DNA of 64,000 bases from Bacillota bacterium (GCA_030535235.1 JAUNCL010000008.1:1-64000); one strand, 5' to 3'; counted from the first letter of the stretch, positions 49,196-58,017 are shown. The notes: generated by a model from the sequence alone, not told the origin. Program-made: numbers and translations.

Positions 49196-50259
49196 AACAA
49201 CCGACTATTACCCTGGTGCAGGTGGGCAACACCCACCGGCTGGAACAGATTTTGCCCAAAGCCTTAAAGGGGGTCTCCGTCCAGTGGATCCCTCCTCAGC
49301 TCATCGGCGTGGAGGACCTGCGAAACCGTCGGCTCCTCTTTGCCGTGGGCATGGACGCCTTCGGGCCGGACCCCTCCTTCTATCTGCTGGTCCGCCGCCT
49401 GCGCCAGCACCCCAACTGTCTGGCCGGCTGCGCCGCCGGGCTGGTGGTGGACGGCTGCGGAGAGCTCTACACCAAGCAGGCCGCCCAGACCCTGGTCATG
49501 GCCGCCAATCTGGCCGGCTGCGCCTTCCCCGGTAAGCCCCTGGTGGAGGGGACCGGCTCCCTGTACAACCAGCACATCCTGGCCAATCAGCTGGGGATCA
49601 CCTGGGAGGAGACCTATTTCCTCCGGGTCCGGGAGCTGGCCCAGCGGGTGGCTGCCTTCACCCCGCCCCGCTTCGACCACCCCAGGCTCCTGATGATCCA
49701 CGCCTCGGACAACGCCCGGTCCAACACGGTCTGGCTGGGACGGCAGGTTCTGCAGCATCTGCCAAAGCGGTTCTCCTTCCAGGAGGTCTCCCTCCAGAAC
49801 GGGACCATCCAGGACTGCCGGGGCTGCTCCTACAGGGCCTGCCGCCACATGGCCCGGCAGAACACCTGCTTCTACAGCGGACCCCTGTCCCAGGAGATCA
49901 TCCCCGCCATCAACGCCTGCGACGTCATGCTCTTCCTCTGCCCCAACTACAACGACGCCGTCAGCGCCAACATCATGGCTCTGTTCAACCGACTGACCAA
50001 CCTGCTCCACCAGCACGAGCTGTATGAGAAATACCTCTTCGGCATCGTGGTCTCGGGCTACTCCGGCAGCGACCTGGTGGCCCAGCAGCTTCTGGGAGCC
50101 ATGTGCTTTAACAAAACCGCCCAGCTTCCCCCGCAGTTCTGCCTGATGGAGACTGCCCACGAGTCCGGCTCCGCCCAGAAAAAGGCAGGCATCCAGGAGG
50201 ATATCCTCCGGTTCGCCTCCCACATCGAGTCCGCCGTTCTTCGGCGGACCTCCGCGTGA
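49192..50259 (+). CDS. Flavodoxin-fold NAD(P)H-dependent reductase-like protein with N-terminal extension
   Basis: A 355-residue protein. Residues about 165-345 resemble NADPH-dependent FMN reductases: LLMIHASDNARSNTVWLGRQVL (FMN phosphate loop), CRGCSYRACRHMARQNTC (a cysteine-rich stretch), INACDVMLFLCPNYNDAVSANIMALFNRL (substrate/FMN-binding PxY-like loop), and FGIVVSGYSGSDLVAQQLLG. Residues 1-160 form a separate alpha/beta domain (LLFAVGMDAFGPDPSFYLLVRRL) not recognised. It begins inside the dehydrogenase stop codon. It likely supplies or takes electrons for its operon partners. Reaction unknown. Confidence 0.75.
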   Translation: MKQPTITLVQVGNTHRLEQILPKALKGVSVQWIPPQLIGVEDLRNRRLLFAVGMDAFGPDPSFYLLVRRLRQHPNCLAGCAAGLVVDGCGELYTKQAAQTLVMAANLAGCAFPGKPLVEGTGSLYNQHILANQLGITWEETYFLRVRELAQRVAAFTPPRFDHPRLLMIHASDNARSNTVWLGRQVLQHLPKRFSFQEVSLQNGTIQDCRGCSYRACRHMARQNTCFYSGPLSQEIIPAINACDVMLFLCPNYNDAVSANIMALFNRLTNLLHQHELYEKYLFGIVVSGYSGSDLVAQQLLGAMCFNKTAQLPPQFCLMETAHESGSAQKKAGIQEDILRFASHIESAVLRRTSA

Positions 50260-50329
50260 CTTCGGAGAACTACCGGCTCTGCTGACAAAAAATCGGCAGA
50301 GCCGGCCGGTGCTTTTGCCAACCTGTCCA

Positions 50330-50358
50330 TTGACAAAATCCCCCACCGGGAGTAAAAT
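50330..50358 (+). promoter_or_regulatory. Promoter of glnA-ANTAR-pyrG
   Basis: -35 TTGACA (50330-50335), 17-bp spacer, -10 TAAAAT (50353-50358). Confidence 0.75.
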
Positions 50359-50367
50359 CTGCCTGTG

Positions 50368-50432
50368 AACGAGGATGTTCGGAGAGGGAAGCTGTGCGCT
50401 TTTTTACGGAACCATCCTCGTTATTCTTTTTG
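50368..50432 (+). promoter_or_regulatory. ANTAR-type leader of glnA
   Basis: Terminator arms AACGAGGATG (50368-50377) and CATCCTCGTT (50413-50422) are followed by ATTCTTTTT. The 5' arm alternatively forms GAAC-GAGGAT-GTTC (50367-50380), a hairpin with a six-base loop having G at position 4 but G rather than A at position 1. A second small hairpin (AAGC/GCTT) lies inside. It is the third leader of this design in 11 kb. Confidence 0.5.
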
Positions 50433-50461
50433 AAACAAGGGAAAGGACGGTGGGTTTGACC

Positions 50462-51676
50462 ATGAAGTTCACCCCAGAGGAAGTCATACAGTATGTGGAG
50501 GAGGACGACATCAAGTTCATCCGCCTGGCCTTCTGCGATATTTACGGCCAGCAAAAGAACGTCGCCATTATGCCCACCGAGCTCAGGCGGGCCTTCCGGA
50601 GCGGCATTGCCATCGACGCCTCGGCCATTGCCGGGTTTGGCGGCGAGGTCCGGTCCGACCTGTTCCTGCGCCCGGACCCCTCCACCCTGGTCCAACTCCC
50701 CTGGCGGCCGGAGAGCGGGAAGGTGGTCCGCATGTTCTGCGACATCACCCATCCCGATGGGACCCCACTGGCGTCCGATCCCCGGGGGATTCTGAAGAAC
50801 GCCATCCACGCCGCCGCTGCGGAGGGGATCACCTTTGACTTCGGCGCGGAGATGGAGTTCTATCTGTTCAAGACCGATGAAAACGGCGAACCCACCCAGC
50901 AGCCCTACGACAAGGCCGGCTACATGGACATCGCCCCCGACGACAAGGGGGAAAATGTGCGCCGGGAGATCTGCCTGACCCTGGAGGCCCTGGGCATCCA
51001 GCCGGAGAGCTCCCACCACGAGGAGGGCCCCGGCCAGAATGAGATCGACTTTCGCTATTCCGACGCCCTCTCCTCCGCCGACAACGCCATCACCTTCCGC
51101 TCGGTGGTCAAGACCGTGGCCCTTCGGAACGGCCTGGCAGCGGACTTCTCCCCCAAACCCCTCCGGGACCAGGCTGGCAGCGGACTGCACATCAACATCT
51201 CGGTGAACGACGCCGACGGGCGGGATCTCCTGCCCCACGTTATCGCCGGCATGATGGCCCATATCCACGACATGACGCTCTTTCTGAACCCCTGTGAGAA
51301 CTCCTACGAGCGTCTGGGCCGGAACAAAGCCCCCGGCTACATCACCTGGTCCAGAGAGAACCGCTCTCAGCTCATCCGCATCCCGGCGGCGGACAAGGAC
51401 CATCCCCGGGCGGAGCTGCGCTCGGCCGACCCCTCCGCCAACCCCTATCTGGCCTTCGCCCTGCTCATCCACGCCGCTCTGGACGGCATCAAGCAAGAGC
51501 TGACGCCGCCCCCCAGCACCGACGTCAACCTCTACGCAACCCCTGCCCACAAGCTGGCCACCTACCAGAAGCTTCCCTCCTCCCTGCAGGAGGCCAGATT
51601 CCTCGCCAAAGAGAGTTCCTTCCTTCGCGCCCATCTGCCGAACCCTGTGATCTCTGCCTATTGTGACCAGCCCTGA
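50462..51676 (+). CDS. glnA: Type I glutamine synthetase (short form)
   Basis: A 404-residue GSI-family enzyme, shorter than the usual 440-470. The N-terminal beta-grasp (VIQYVEEDDIKFIRLAFCDIYGQQKN) and the catalytic barrel are present: GAEMEFYLF, EEGPGQNEIDFRYSDAL, GSGLHINISV, NSYERLGRNKAPGYITWSRENRS and AELRSADPSANPYLAFALLIHA. The residue that Gram-negative enzymes adenylylate is not evident. It could be the main glutamine synthetase or a glutamylamide ligase of the same fold; the operon with the ANTAR regulator and pyrG favours nitrogen assimilation. The start is ambiguous: ATG 50462, or TTG two codons earlier. Confidence 0.9.
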   Translation: MKFTPEEVIQYVEEDDIKFIRLAFCDIYGQQKNVAIMPTELRRAFRSGIAIDASAIAGFGGEVRSDLFLRPDPSTLVQLPWRPESGKVVRMFCDITHPDGTPLASDPRGILKNAIHAAAAEGITFDFGAEMEFYLFKTDENGEPTQQPYDKAGYMDIAPDDKGENVRREICLTLEALGIQPESSHHEEGPGQNEIDFRYSDALSSADNAITFRSVVKTVALRNGLAADFSPKPLRDQAGSGLHINISVNDADGRDLLPHVIAGMMAHIHDMTLFLNPCENSYERLGRNKAPGYITWSRENRSQLIRIPAADKDHPRAELRSADPSANPYLAFALLIHAALDGIKQELTPPPSTDVNLYATPAHKLATYQKLPSSLQEARFLAKESSFLRAHLPNPVISAYCDQP

Positions 51677-51693
51677 CCCAAGGAGGGATCCCC

Positions 51694-52290
51694 ATGGTTT
51701 TTCAGGAGCGAACCTATCGTGTCCTCATCGTCTCTTCCTCAGAAAAATTCAATACCTCCGTCCGTCAGCTCCTCCCCACGGCGGAATACTGGCCCATCAC
51801 CACCGCACGAAGCGTCGCTGAGGCCAAGCGCTGCCTGCTGGAACAGCCCTGCGACATCATCCTCATCAACGCCCCCCTGCCCGATGACTTCGGCATGCGT
51901 CTGGCCATCGACATCTGCAACAGCAGCAACGCCGGCGTGCTTCTGCTGGTCAAAAGCGAGGTGTACAGCGGGATCTATGCCAAGGTCGTGGGCTACGGCG
52001 TCATGACCCTCTCCAAGCCCACCTCGGTGCAGATGATCGCCCAGTCCCTGCGGGTCCTCTGCGCCACCCGGGAACGGCTGCGGAAGGTGGAGGAGCGGCA
52101 GGCCTCTCTGGAGGAGCGCATGGAAGAGATCCGCCTGGTGAACCGGGCAAAGTGGATGCTCATCCAGTGCCTGGGCATGACCGAGGCCGAGGCCCACCGA
52201 TACATCGAAAAACAGGCCATGGACCGTCGTATTTCCAAACGAAAGGTCGCGGAAAGCGTGCTGGAAACCTACCAGTCCCAGACCCCGTGA
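51694..52290 (+). CDS. ANTAR-domain antiterminator with degenerate receiver
   Basis: A 198-residue two-domain protein. The C-terminal ANTAR RNA-binding domain (about 132-190) is clear: [48 protein letters not shown]. The N-terminal receiver-like domain has lost phosphorylation: the acidic pair is replaced by Ser ([10 protein letters not shown]) and the acceptor Asp by Asn ([13 protein letters not shown]), while the Lys-Pro remains (LSKPTS). A coiled coil joins the parts. It should bind hexaloop hairpins in nascent leaders and prevent termination, controlled by something other than phosphorylation, perhaps protein or metabolite binding. It sits 17 bp behind glnA and 20 bp before pyrG. Confidence 0.93.
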   Translation: MVFQERTYRVLIVSSSEKFNTSVRQLLPTAEYWPITTARSVAEAKRCLLEQPCDIILINAPLPDDFGMRLAIDICNSSNAGVLLLVKSEVYSGIYAKVVGYGVMTLSKPTSVQMIAQSLRVLCATRERLRKVEERQASLEERMEEIRLVNRAKWMLIQCLGMTEAEAHRYIEKQAMDRRISKRKVAESVLETYQSQTP

Positions 52291-52310
52291 CCATTGACAG
52301 GAGGATCGTC

Positions 52311-53918
52311 ATGACAAAGTACATTTTCGTCACAGGGGGTGTGGTGTCCGGCCTGGGCAAAGGCATCACCGCTGCCTCCTTGGGCCGACTGTTAAAAGCC
52401 CGGGGGCTGAAGGTCGCCGCCCAGAAGCTGGACCCCTACATCAACGTGGACCCCGGCACCATGAGTCCCTACCAGCACGGGGAGGTCTATGTCACCGAGG
52501 ACGGGGCGGAGACCGACCTGGACCTGGGCCACTATGAGCGGTTCATCGACGAGGACCTGAATCAGTACTCCAACCTGACCACCGGCAAGGTCTACTCCAA
52601 CGTCATCGCCAAGGAGCGCCGGGGAGAGTATCTGGGGGCCACCGTCCAGACCATCCCCCATATCACCGATGAGATCAAGCGCTTTATCTACAGCGTGGGC
52701 AGCAAGACCAACGCCGACGTGGTCATCACCGAGATCGGCGGCACCATCGGCGACATCGAGAGCCAGCCCTTTTTAGAGGCCATCCGCCAGGTGGGCCGGG
52801 AGCAGGGGGCGGAAAACACCCTCTATCTCCATGTGACCCTGGTCCCCTACCTTAAGGCCTCCGGCGAGCACAAGTCCAAGCCCACCCAGCACTCGGTGAA
52901 GGAGCTGCAGGGGGTGGGGATCTCCCCGGACATCATCGTCCTCCGCTGTGATGAGCCCATCACCGATCCCTCCATCTTCCAAAAAATCGCCAACTTCTGC
53001 AACGTAAAGCCGGATTGCGTCATTGAGAACCTGACCCTCCCCATCCTCTATGAAGCCCCCCTCTATCTGGAGCAGTCCAACTTCTCCTCCATCGTCTGCC
53101 GGGAGCTGGGCATCCAGGCCACCGCCCCTGATCTGGGAGAGTGGATCCGCATGGTGGAGCGCATCAAGCAGCCGGAACACAACGTGGTCATCGGTCTGGT
53201 GGGAAAGTATGTTCAGCTCCACGACGCCTATCTGTCCGTAGCCGAGGCCCTGCGGCACGCCGGCTTTGCCCTCCACACCGCAGTGGAGATCCGCTGGATC
53301 GACGCCGAGACCCTGACCCCGGAAACCTTTGCCTCCATTTTGGGAGAAGTCCATGGCATCCTGGTCCCCGGCGGCTTCGGAGACCGCGGGGTGGAGGGCA
53401 TGATCCTGGCCGCCCAATACGCCCGGGAGCAGGCCGTCCCCTACTTCGGCATCTGCCTGGGAATGCAGATCGCCGTCATCGAATACGCCCGGAATATCCT
53501 GGGCCTGCCGGAAGCCCATTCCGGCGAGTTTGCCCCGGACTGCCCCTGCAAGGTCATCGACTTCATGCCGGGCCAGAGCGACGAGATCGACAAGGGGGGC
53601 ACCCTGCGGCTGGGCAGCTATCCCTGCCAAGTGGCCGCCGGCTCCGCCCTGGACCGGTGCTACGGCGCCGACCTCATCCGGGAGCGTCACCGCCACCGCT
53701 ATGAGTTCAACAACGACTACCGCACACAGATGCAACAGGCGGGGCTTACCCTCAGCGGTCTCTCCCCGGACGGCTCCCTGGTGGAGGCCGTGGAGCTCAC
53801 CGATCGCCCCTTCCACATCGGGGTCCAGTTCCACCCGGAATTCAAAAGCCGCCCAAACCGGCCCCATCCCCTCTTCCTGGGCTTTATCGAAGCCGCTTTG
53901 GGACAGACCAAGATTTGA
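52311..53918 (+). CDS. pyrG: CTP synthase
   Basis: A 535-residue enzyme converting UTP to CTP with glutamine or ammonia. The synthetase domain (1-265) has [47 protein letters not shown] in two parts, and [21 protein letters not shown]. The glutaminase domain has the oxyanion GGFGDRG, nucleophile Cys in [18 protein letters not shown] and the closing HPEFKSRP His-Glu pair. AGGAGG precedes the ATG at 52311. Being last in the glnA-ANTAR unit links pyrimidine synthesis to nitrogen supply. Confidence 0.97.
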   Translation: MTKYIFVTGGVVSGLGKGITAASLGRLLKARGLKVAAQKLDPYINVDPGTMSPYQHGEVYVTEDGAETDLDLGHYERFIDEDLNQYSNLTTGKVYSNVIAKERRGEYLGATVQTIPHITDEIKRFIYSVGSKTNADVVITEIGGTIGDIESQPFLEAIRQVGREQGAENTLYLHVTLVPYLKASGEHKSKPTQHSVKELQGVGISPDIIVLRCDEPITDPSIFQKIANFCNVKPDCVIENLTLPILYEAPLYLEQSNFSSIVCRELGIQATAPDLGEWIRMVERIKQPEHNVVIGLVGKYVQLHDAYLSVAEALRHAGFALHTAVEIRWIDAETLTPETFASILGEVHGILVPGGFGDRGVEGMILAAQYAREQAVPYFGICLGMQIAVIEYARNILGLPEAHSGEFAPDCPCKVIDFMPGQSDEIDKGGTLRLGSYPCQVAAGSALDRCYGADLIRERHRHRYEFNNDYRTQMQQAGLTLSGLSPDGSLVEAVELTDRPFHIGVQFHPEFKSRPNRPHPLFLGFIEAALGQTKI

Positions 53919-53934
53919 TTTTGCAAAAATGAAC

Positions 53935-53976
53935 AAACGGGCAGGCCCACGGAACCAACCGTGGACCTGCCCGTTT
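53935..53976. terminator. Terminator of glnA-ANTAR-pyrG
   Basis: An 18-bp stem with one mismatch (about 53935-53953 with 53959-53976), with AAA and TTT flanks. Confidence 0.8.
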
Positions 53977-54029
53977 CCTCTGGCCGCAAAAGTTCAGACA
54001 ATCCAGCGGCACTGTCGAAGGGATGGGAC

Positions 54030-54058
54030 TTGACAGGAAAAAATGATTCGTGTACCCT
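54030..54058 (+). promoter_or_regulatory. Possible promoter of cls
   Basis: -35 TTGACA (54030-54035), 17-bp spacer, poor -10 TACCCT (54053-54058). Confidence 0.45.
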
Positions 54059-54110
54059 AAATGATACGATGGAAATGATTGGTACAAGCGTCCCGGAAGG
54101 GAGGTTCTAC

Positions 54111-55691
54111 ATGGAAACACACGAGAATGAGAGCACGGGAATCACCCTGCTGCAGCGGGGACGGAAAGGGTTATTGCGTGCGTTGTTCAGCCGGTTGGGG
54201 ATCATCGTCCTCCTTCTGCTGCTGCAAATTGCGGTAATTCTGCTGCTGTTCTACTCCTTCGCGGAATACGCCCCCCATATCTACACCGCTACCACGATCC
54301 TGGCCGCCGCTGTGGTCCTGTATCTGATCAACAGCGGCGTCGATCCCACAGGAAAGGTCACTTGGCTTATTGTGATTACTCTGATTCCGGTTTTCGGCGG
54401 TCTGCTCCTGCTGTACACCCAGCTGGATGTGGGGCACCGCACCGTGAAAAGCATGGTGAGCCACGCCATCGACAGCACCCGGGATGCTATCCCCCAGGAC
54501 CCCAAGGTCCTGGAAAACCTGGCAGCGGAAAACCCCGACGCCGCGGCCCTGGCCCACTATATCAGCCGAAGCGGATGCTATCCCGTCTATGACAGCACCG
54601 ATGTGACCTACTTCCCCCTGGGGGAGGATATGTTTGAGGCCCTTTTGCCCCAGCTGGAGCGGGCGGAGCGGTTCATTTTTCTGGAGTATTTCATCATTGA
54701 TGAGGGCCTTATGTGGGGCCGGGTGCTGGATATCCTGGCCAAAAAGGCCCGGGCCGGGGTGGACGTCCGGGTGATGTACGATGGGACCTGCGAGTTTTCC
54801 ACCCTGTCCCGGGACTACCCCAAGCTGCTGAGAGGGTTAGGAATCCAATGCAAGGTCTTCTCCCCTGCCACCCCCTTCCTGTCCACCCACTACAACTACC
54901 GGGACCACCGAAAGATCCTGGTGATCGACGGCCACACCGCCTTTACCGGCGGCATCAACATGGCCGATGAGTACATCAACCGCATTGAGAAGCACGGCCA
55001 CTGGAAGGACACCGCCATCCTGCTCCAGGGCGAAGCCGTCAGGAGCTTTACCCTGATGTTCCTCCAGCTCTGGAATCTCTTTGAGAAGGAGCCGGTCTAC
55101 GAGCCCTTCCTGTCCTGCCCCACCTATCCCCCCAGACAGGCCAAGGGCTTTGTGATCCCCTATGCCGACTGTCCTCTGGACCGGGACAAGGTGGGGGAAC
55201 GGGTCTACATGGATATCCTGAACCGGGCCCGACATTACGTCCACATCATGTCCCCCTATCTGATCCTGGACGGAGAGATGGAAACTGCACTGAAATTTGC
55301 CGCCGAACGGGGGGTGGACGTAGCCCTGATCCTCCCCGGTATCCCGGACAAGAAGATCCCCTTTGCCCTGGCCCTGACCCACTATGCCTCCCTGCTGGAG
55401 TCCGGGGTCCGGCTCTACGAATACACCCCCGGCTTTGTCCACGCCAAGGTCTTTGTCAGCGACGACAGCAAGGCAGTGGTGGGCACCATCAACATGGACT
55501 ACCGTAGCTTCTATCACCACTTCGAGTGTGCCGCCTATCTGTATGGGACCCCGTGCATCCTCGCCATTGAGCGGGATTTCCAGGACACCCTGCAAAAATG
55601 CCGGCCTGTCACCAGGGAAACCCTGAAAAACGAGAGCGCCAAAAGAAAACTCACCGGCTTCCTCTGCAAAACCGTAGCCCCCCTGATGTAA
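54111..55691 (+). CDS. cls: Cardiolipin synthase (phospholipase D family)
   Basis: A 526-residue membrane enzyme that joins two phosphatidylglycerols into cardiolipin. Two N-terminal helices (about 22-48 and 55-72) plus a third near 85-105 anchor it. Two HKD motifs form the active site: HRKILVIDGHTAFTGGINMADEY near residue 265 and HAKVFVSDDSKAVVGTINMDYRS near 445. GGGAGG lies before the ATG at 54111; earlier in-frame starts lack one. It is monocistronic, ending at the terminator 55691-55731. Confidence 0.93.
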   Translation: METHENESTGITLLQRGRKGLLRALFSRLGIIVLLLLLQIAVILLLFYSFAEYAPHIYTATTILAAAVVLYLINSGVDPTGKVTWLIVITLIPVFGGLLLLYTQLDVGHRTVKSMVSHAIDSTRDAIPQDPKVLENLAAENPDAAALAHYISRSGCYPVYDSTDVTYFPLGEDMFEALLPQLERAERFIFLEYFIIDEGLMWGRVLDILAKKARAGVDVRVMYDGTCEFSTLSRDYPKLLRGLGIQCKVFSPATPFLSTHYNYRDHRKILVIDGHTAFTGGINMADEYINRIEKHGHWKDTAILLQGEAVRSFTLMFLQLWNLFEKEPVYEPFLSCPTYPPRQAKGFVIPYADCPLDRDKVGERVYMDILNRARHYVHIMSPYLILDGEMETALKFAAERGVDVALILPGIPDKKIPFALALTHYASLLESGVRLYEYTPGFVHAKVFVSDDSKAVVGTINMDYRSFYHHFECAAYLYGTPCILAIERDFQDTLQKCRPVTRETLKNESAKRKLTGFLCKTVAPLM

Positions 55692-55731
55692 AACCATCCC
55701 CTCCGGAAAAACCGAAGGGGATGGTTCCGTT
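55691..55731. terminator. Bidirectional terminator
   Basis: Arms AACCATCCCC (55692-55701) and GGGGATGGTT (55717-55726), then CCGTTTTAT. It separates cls from the converging hydrolase gene. Confidence 0.75.
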
Positions 55732-55755
55732 TTATATATACAGTTCGGGAACGGA

Positions 55756-56271
55756 TCAGAGAATGTCGATCTGACACATGGTCATGGCTGACAGGGCGTT
55801 GTCGTGGCTCTCCGGCGTGACCCCGGCGCAGCAGGACTTCCAGACCCCGATGGGAGTCTCCCACAGCCGGGACTTCAGACACAGCGCGTTGGAAATGACG
55901 CAGATATCCGTGCAGAGACCCACCAGTTCAATGGAGTCATACCCGCCGGCGGCCGCGAAGTCGCAGAGCGCCCCGGAGCCAAAGGTGGGCTTGTTAATGA
56001 CGGCGGCGGTCTTTCCCTCCCCGGCGGCATACACCTCGGGATGGATCTGCCAGCCCTCGCTTCCCCGGATGCAGTGGGGGACCGGCAGCTTCCTCCCCTC
56101 TGCGGTGTCCAGGTAGTTCTCCTGGTGGGTATCCCGGGTGTAGACCACATCGCCGTTAAATTCCGTGATTTTCTCAATCACAGCCGGGACAATGGCCTCC
56201 GCCTCCCTGGTGCCCAAGGCGCCATGGATGAAGTCCACCTGCATGTCAATGACAACCAACAGCTTCTTCAC
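55756..56271 (-). CDS. Isochorismatase-family cysteine hydrolase (nicotinamidase-like)
   Basis: A 171-residue alpha/beta hydrolase with the Asp-Lys-Cys triad of the family: Asp in VVIDMQVDFIHG, Lys in NKPTFGSGAL and Cys in LVGLCTDICVISNAL. The metal-binding Asp-x-His of nicotinamidases appears as TRDTHQENY. Nicotinamide deamidation for NAD recycling is the likeliest role, though substrate range in this family is wide. Translation from GTG (56271) is supported by GGGAG seven bases upstream and by a consensus promoter (TTTACA-17-TATAAT, minus strand, 56308-56336) just before it. Confidence 0.82.
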   Translation of the reverse strand: MKKLLVVIDMQVDFIHGALGTREAEAIVPAVIEKITEFNGDVVYTRDTHQENYLDTAEGRKLPVPHCIRGSEGWQIHPEVYAAGEGKTAAVINKPTFGSGALCDFAAAGGYDSIELVGLCTDICVISNALCLKSRLWETPIGVWKSCCAGVTPESHDNALSAMTMCQIDIL

Positions 56272-56307
56272 ATGCTTCTCTCCCTTCTTTTTCGCAGGAT
56301 TCAACCC

Positions 56308-56336
56308 ATTATAACACTGGAATATTCAGGTGTAAA
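56308..56336 (-). promoter_or_regulatory. Promoter of the cysteine hydrolase gene
   Basis: Minus-strand -35 TTTACA (56331-56336), 17-bp spacer, consensus -10 TATAAT (56308-56313). Confidence 0.75.
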
Positions 56337-56348
56337 GAAGCGTGTCAA

Positions 56349-56912
56349 TCAAATTCCTCCGATGGTGCGGCTCCGCGTCATGTCATAACGGCGGAGGAAT
56401 CTGCTCACATCCAGCCCCTTCCCCAGATAGTTCAGCAGGAGCCGGGCGCAGCCCTCACTGTCGCTGCCGGCGTCGTGGTGGTTCAGGGGGATTTTCAGGG
56501 AATGGCAGAGGGTGTTCAGCCGGTGGTTTTCCAGGGCCGGATAGCAGGCCTTCCCCATCCGACAGGTGCAGGCGTAGATTGCCTGATCCGGCCACGGAAT
56601 GCCATAGGCCCGCAGGCACTTGGACAGGACCCCCATGTCGAAGGGAGCATTGTGGGCGATCAGAATGCCGCTGCCCAGCACAGGACCGATGGTCTCCCAG
56701 AGTTCCGGAAAGGTAGGGGCGGCCGCCGCCATCTCCGGGGTGATACCGGTAAGCTGAACGTTGAAGGGATGAAAATATGTCTCCGGATTGACCAGGGTGG
56801 AAAATTTCTCCACTATGGTTCCGTCCTCCACCACGGTGATCCCGATGGCACTCATGCGGTCGTTGGCGGAGTTGGGGGTCTCCACGTCAAAGGCAATAAA
56901 ACGGTCTGCCAT
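56349..56912 (-). CDS. DnaQ-like 3'-5' exonuclease
   Basis: A 187-residue DEDDh exonuclease. Exo I is FIAFDVETPNSANDRMSAIG, Exo II is ILIAHNAPFDMGVL, and Exo III is LNHHDAGSDSEGCARLLL with the catalytic His and Asp. It resembles the proofreading epsilon subunit and stand-alone exonucleases of Firmicutes, and could act in DNA repair or RNA trimming. The start at 56912 has GGAGAGGA upstream. It follows the FliB-like gene with 66 bp between and may share its transcript. Confidence 0.88.
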   Translation of the reverse strand: MADRFIAFDVETPNSANDRMSAIGITVVEDGTIVEKFSTLVNPETYFHPFNVQLTGITPEMAAAAPTFPELWETIGPVLGSGILIAHNAPFDMGVLSKCLRAYGIPWPDQAIYACTCRMGKACYPALENHRLNTLCHSLKIPLNHHDAGSDSEGCARLLLNYLGKGLDVSRFLRRYDMTRSRTIGGI

Positions 56913-56978
56913 AGTCCTCTCCCCTTTTCGGGTAAATTTGACACCATTATATTCCAATGGCAGAGGAGATGTCAAACC

Positions 56979-57914
56979 TTACATCAAACTGTCGAAGAGG
57001 AAATCCAGGTTTTCCTGGGAATACTCCACCTCCGCTGAGTACAGGCGGGCGTACTCCTCCTGGTCTTTCAGGGTAAACTCCCCGTGGCGCTGCCAGTGGA
57101 GGGCCCCCAGCAGGCGGAGAAAACGAAGGCTGCACACTGCAAAAGACACCTTGCTGCCCGGGTCGCCGTCCTCCCAGGCCGTCAGGAGATGGCGGTAGAG
57201 GAAGTAGACCAGCAGTTGCTCGTACTCGGTCTGCCGGTCCGCCATATACGCCGCAAAAGCGGCCAGGTCCAGGGTATCGCCCTCCTCTCGAAGGGCCTCC
57301 AGATGCCCCGTCCAGGACTCGTCCAGCCGCTCCAGCCCCAGGTAAACTTCCGCCCACTGGCCAGGGGACAGCGCCGGAACCCAGCCCTGAAACTGTGCCA
57401 GCAGTTCCTCCTCTCGCTGGGCGATGGATTTCGTTCTGTCCTGGGCGATGGACAGGGCCTGCTGTCGCAATGCAAGAAGTTCCTCCCCTTCCCCCTCATC
57501 CTCTTCTCCGGAAACCAGGAGTCGGACGGGGTCCTTCCGGGTCAGAATCAAGTGAGCGGCAGCCTCACAGCAAAGCCCTACTCCCAGCTCTGTCCGCCCC
57601 GGCAGGAAGTTCCGAAACCGGGGGTGGTCGGTGCAGATCTGGCAGAGAAGCGCCTCGCCGCCGTACAGAATCAGATCACAGAGGTTCTCCTGATTCAAAA
57701 AAGGACAGCGCTCCTCCTTGCCCAGAATGAAATGGGGGTCCTCTTCCTCCGAAATACAGGTTTTCAGCCGATCCCCCATGGGACCCTCCATAGACCGGTA
57801 CCGGGCCAGGGTCTCCGGGTCGATGTCGATCTCCCAGCCGATGCAGCAGCTATGCTGACAGCGGGAGGCAATGCAGGAAAATGCCGGGTAGTAGTCCGGC
57901 CAGACGTACCGCAT
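56979..57914 (-). CDS. fliB: FliB-like flagellin lysine-N-methylase family protein
   Basis: A 311-residue cysteine-rich protein. The N-terminal half has MRYVWPDYYPAFSCIASRCQHSCCIGWEIDIDPET, CPFLNQENLCDLILYGGEALLCQICTDHPRF and GVGLCCEAAAHLIL, the cysteine pattern of FliB, which methylates flagellin lysines in Salmonella and is thought to use Fe-S/radical-type chemistry. No flagellar gene occurs in the window. In clostridia many such genes stand away from flagellar loci, so the true target may be another protein. The start at 57914 follows AGGGG. Confidence 0.82.
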   Translation of the reverse strand: MRYVWPDYYPAFSCIASRCQHSCCIGWEIDIDPETLARYRSMEGPMGDRLKTCISEEEDPHFILGKEERCPFLNQENLCDLILYGGEALLCQICTDHPRFRNFLPGRTELGVGLCCEAAAHLILTRKDPVRLLVSGEEDEGEGEELLALRQQALSIAQDRTKSIAQREEELLAQFQGWVPALSPGQWAEVYLGLERLDESWTGHLEALREEGDTLDLAAFAAYMADRQTEYEQLLVYFLYRHLLTAWEDGDPGSKVSFAVCSLRFLRLLGALHWQRHGEFTLKDQEEYARLYSAEVEYSQENLDFLFDSLM

Positions 57915-58017
57915 CGTTTTCTTCCCCTCTCTCACCGTGCTTCCATTGTCCGGGCAGCAACAGAAAATTTTAGGTCACTGTAGCACCATCCTATGGGTTT
58001 GTCAACTCTTTTCGCTC

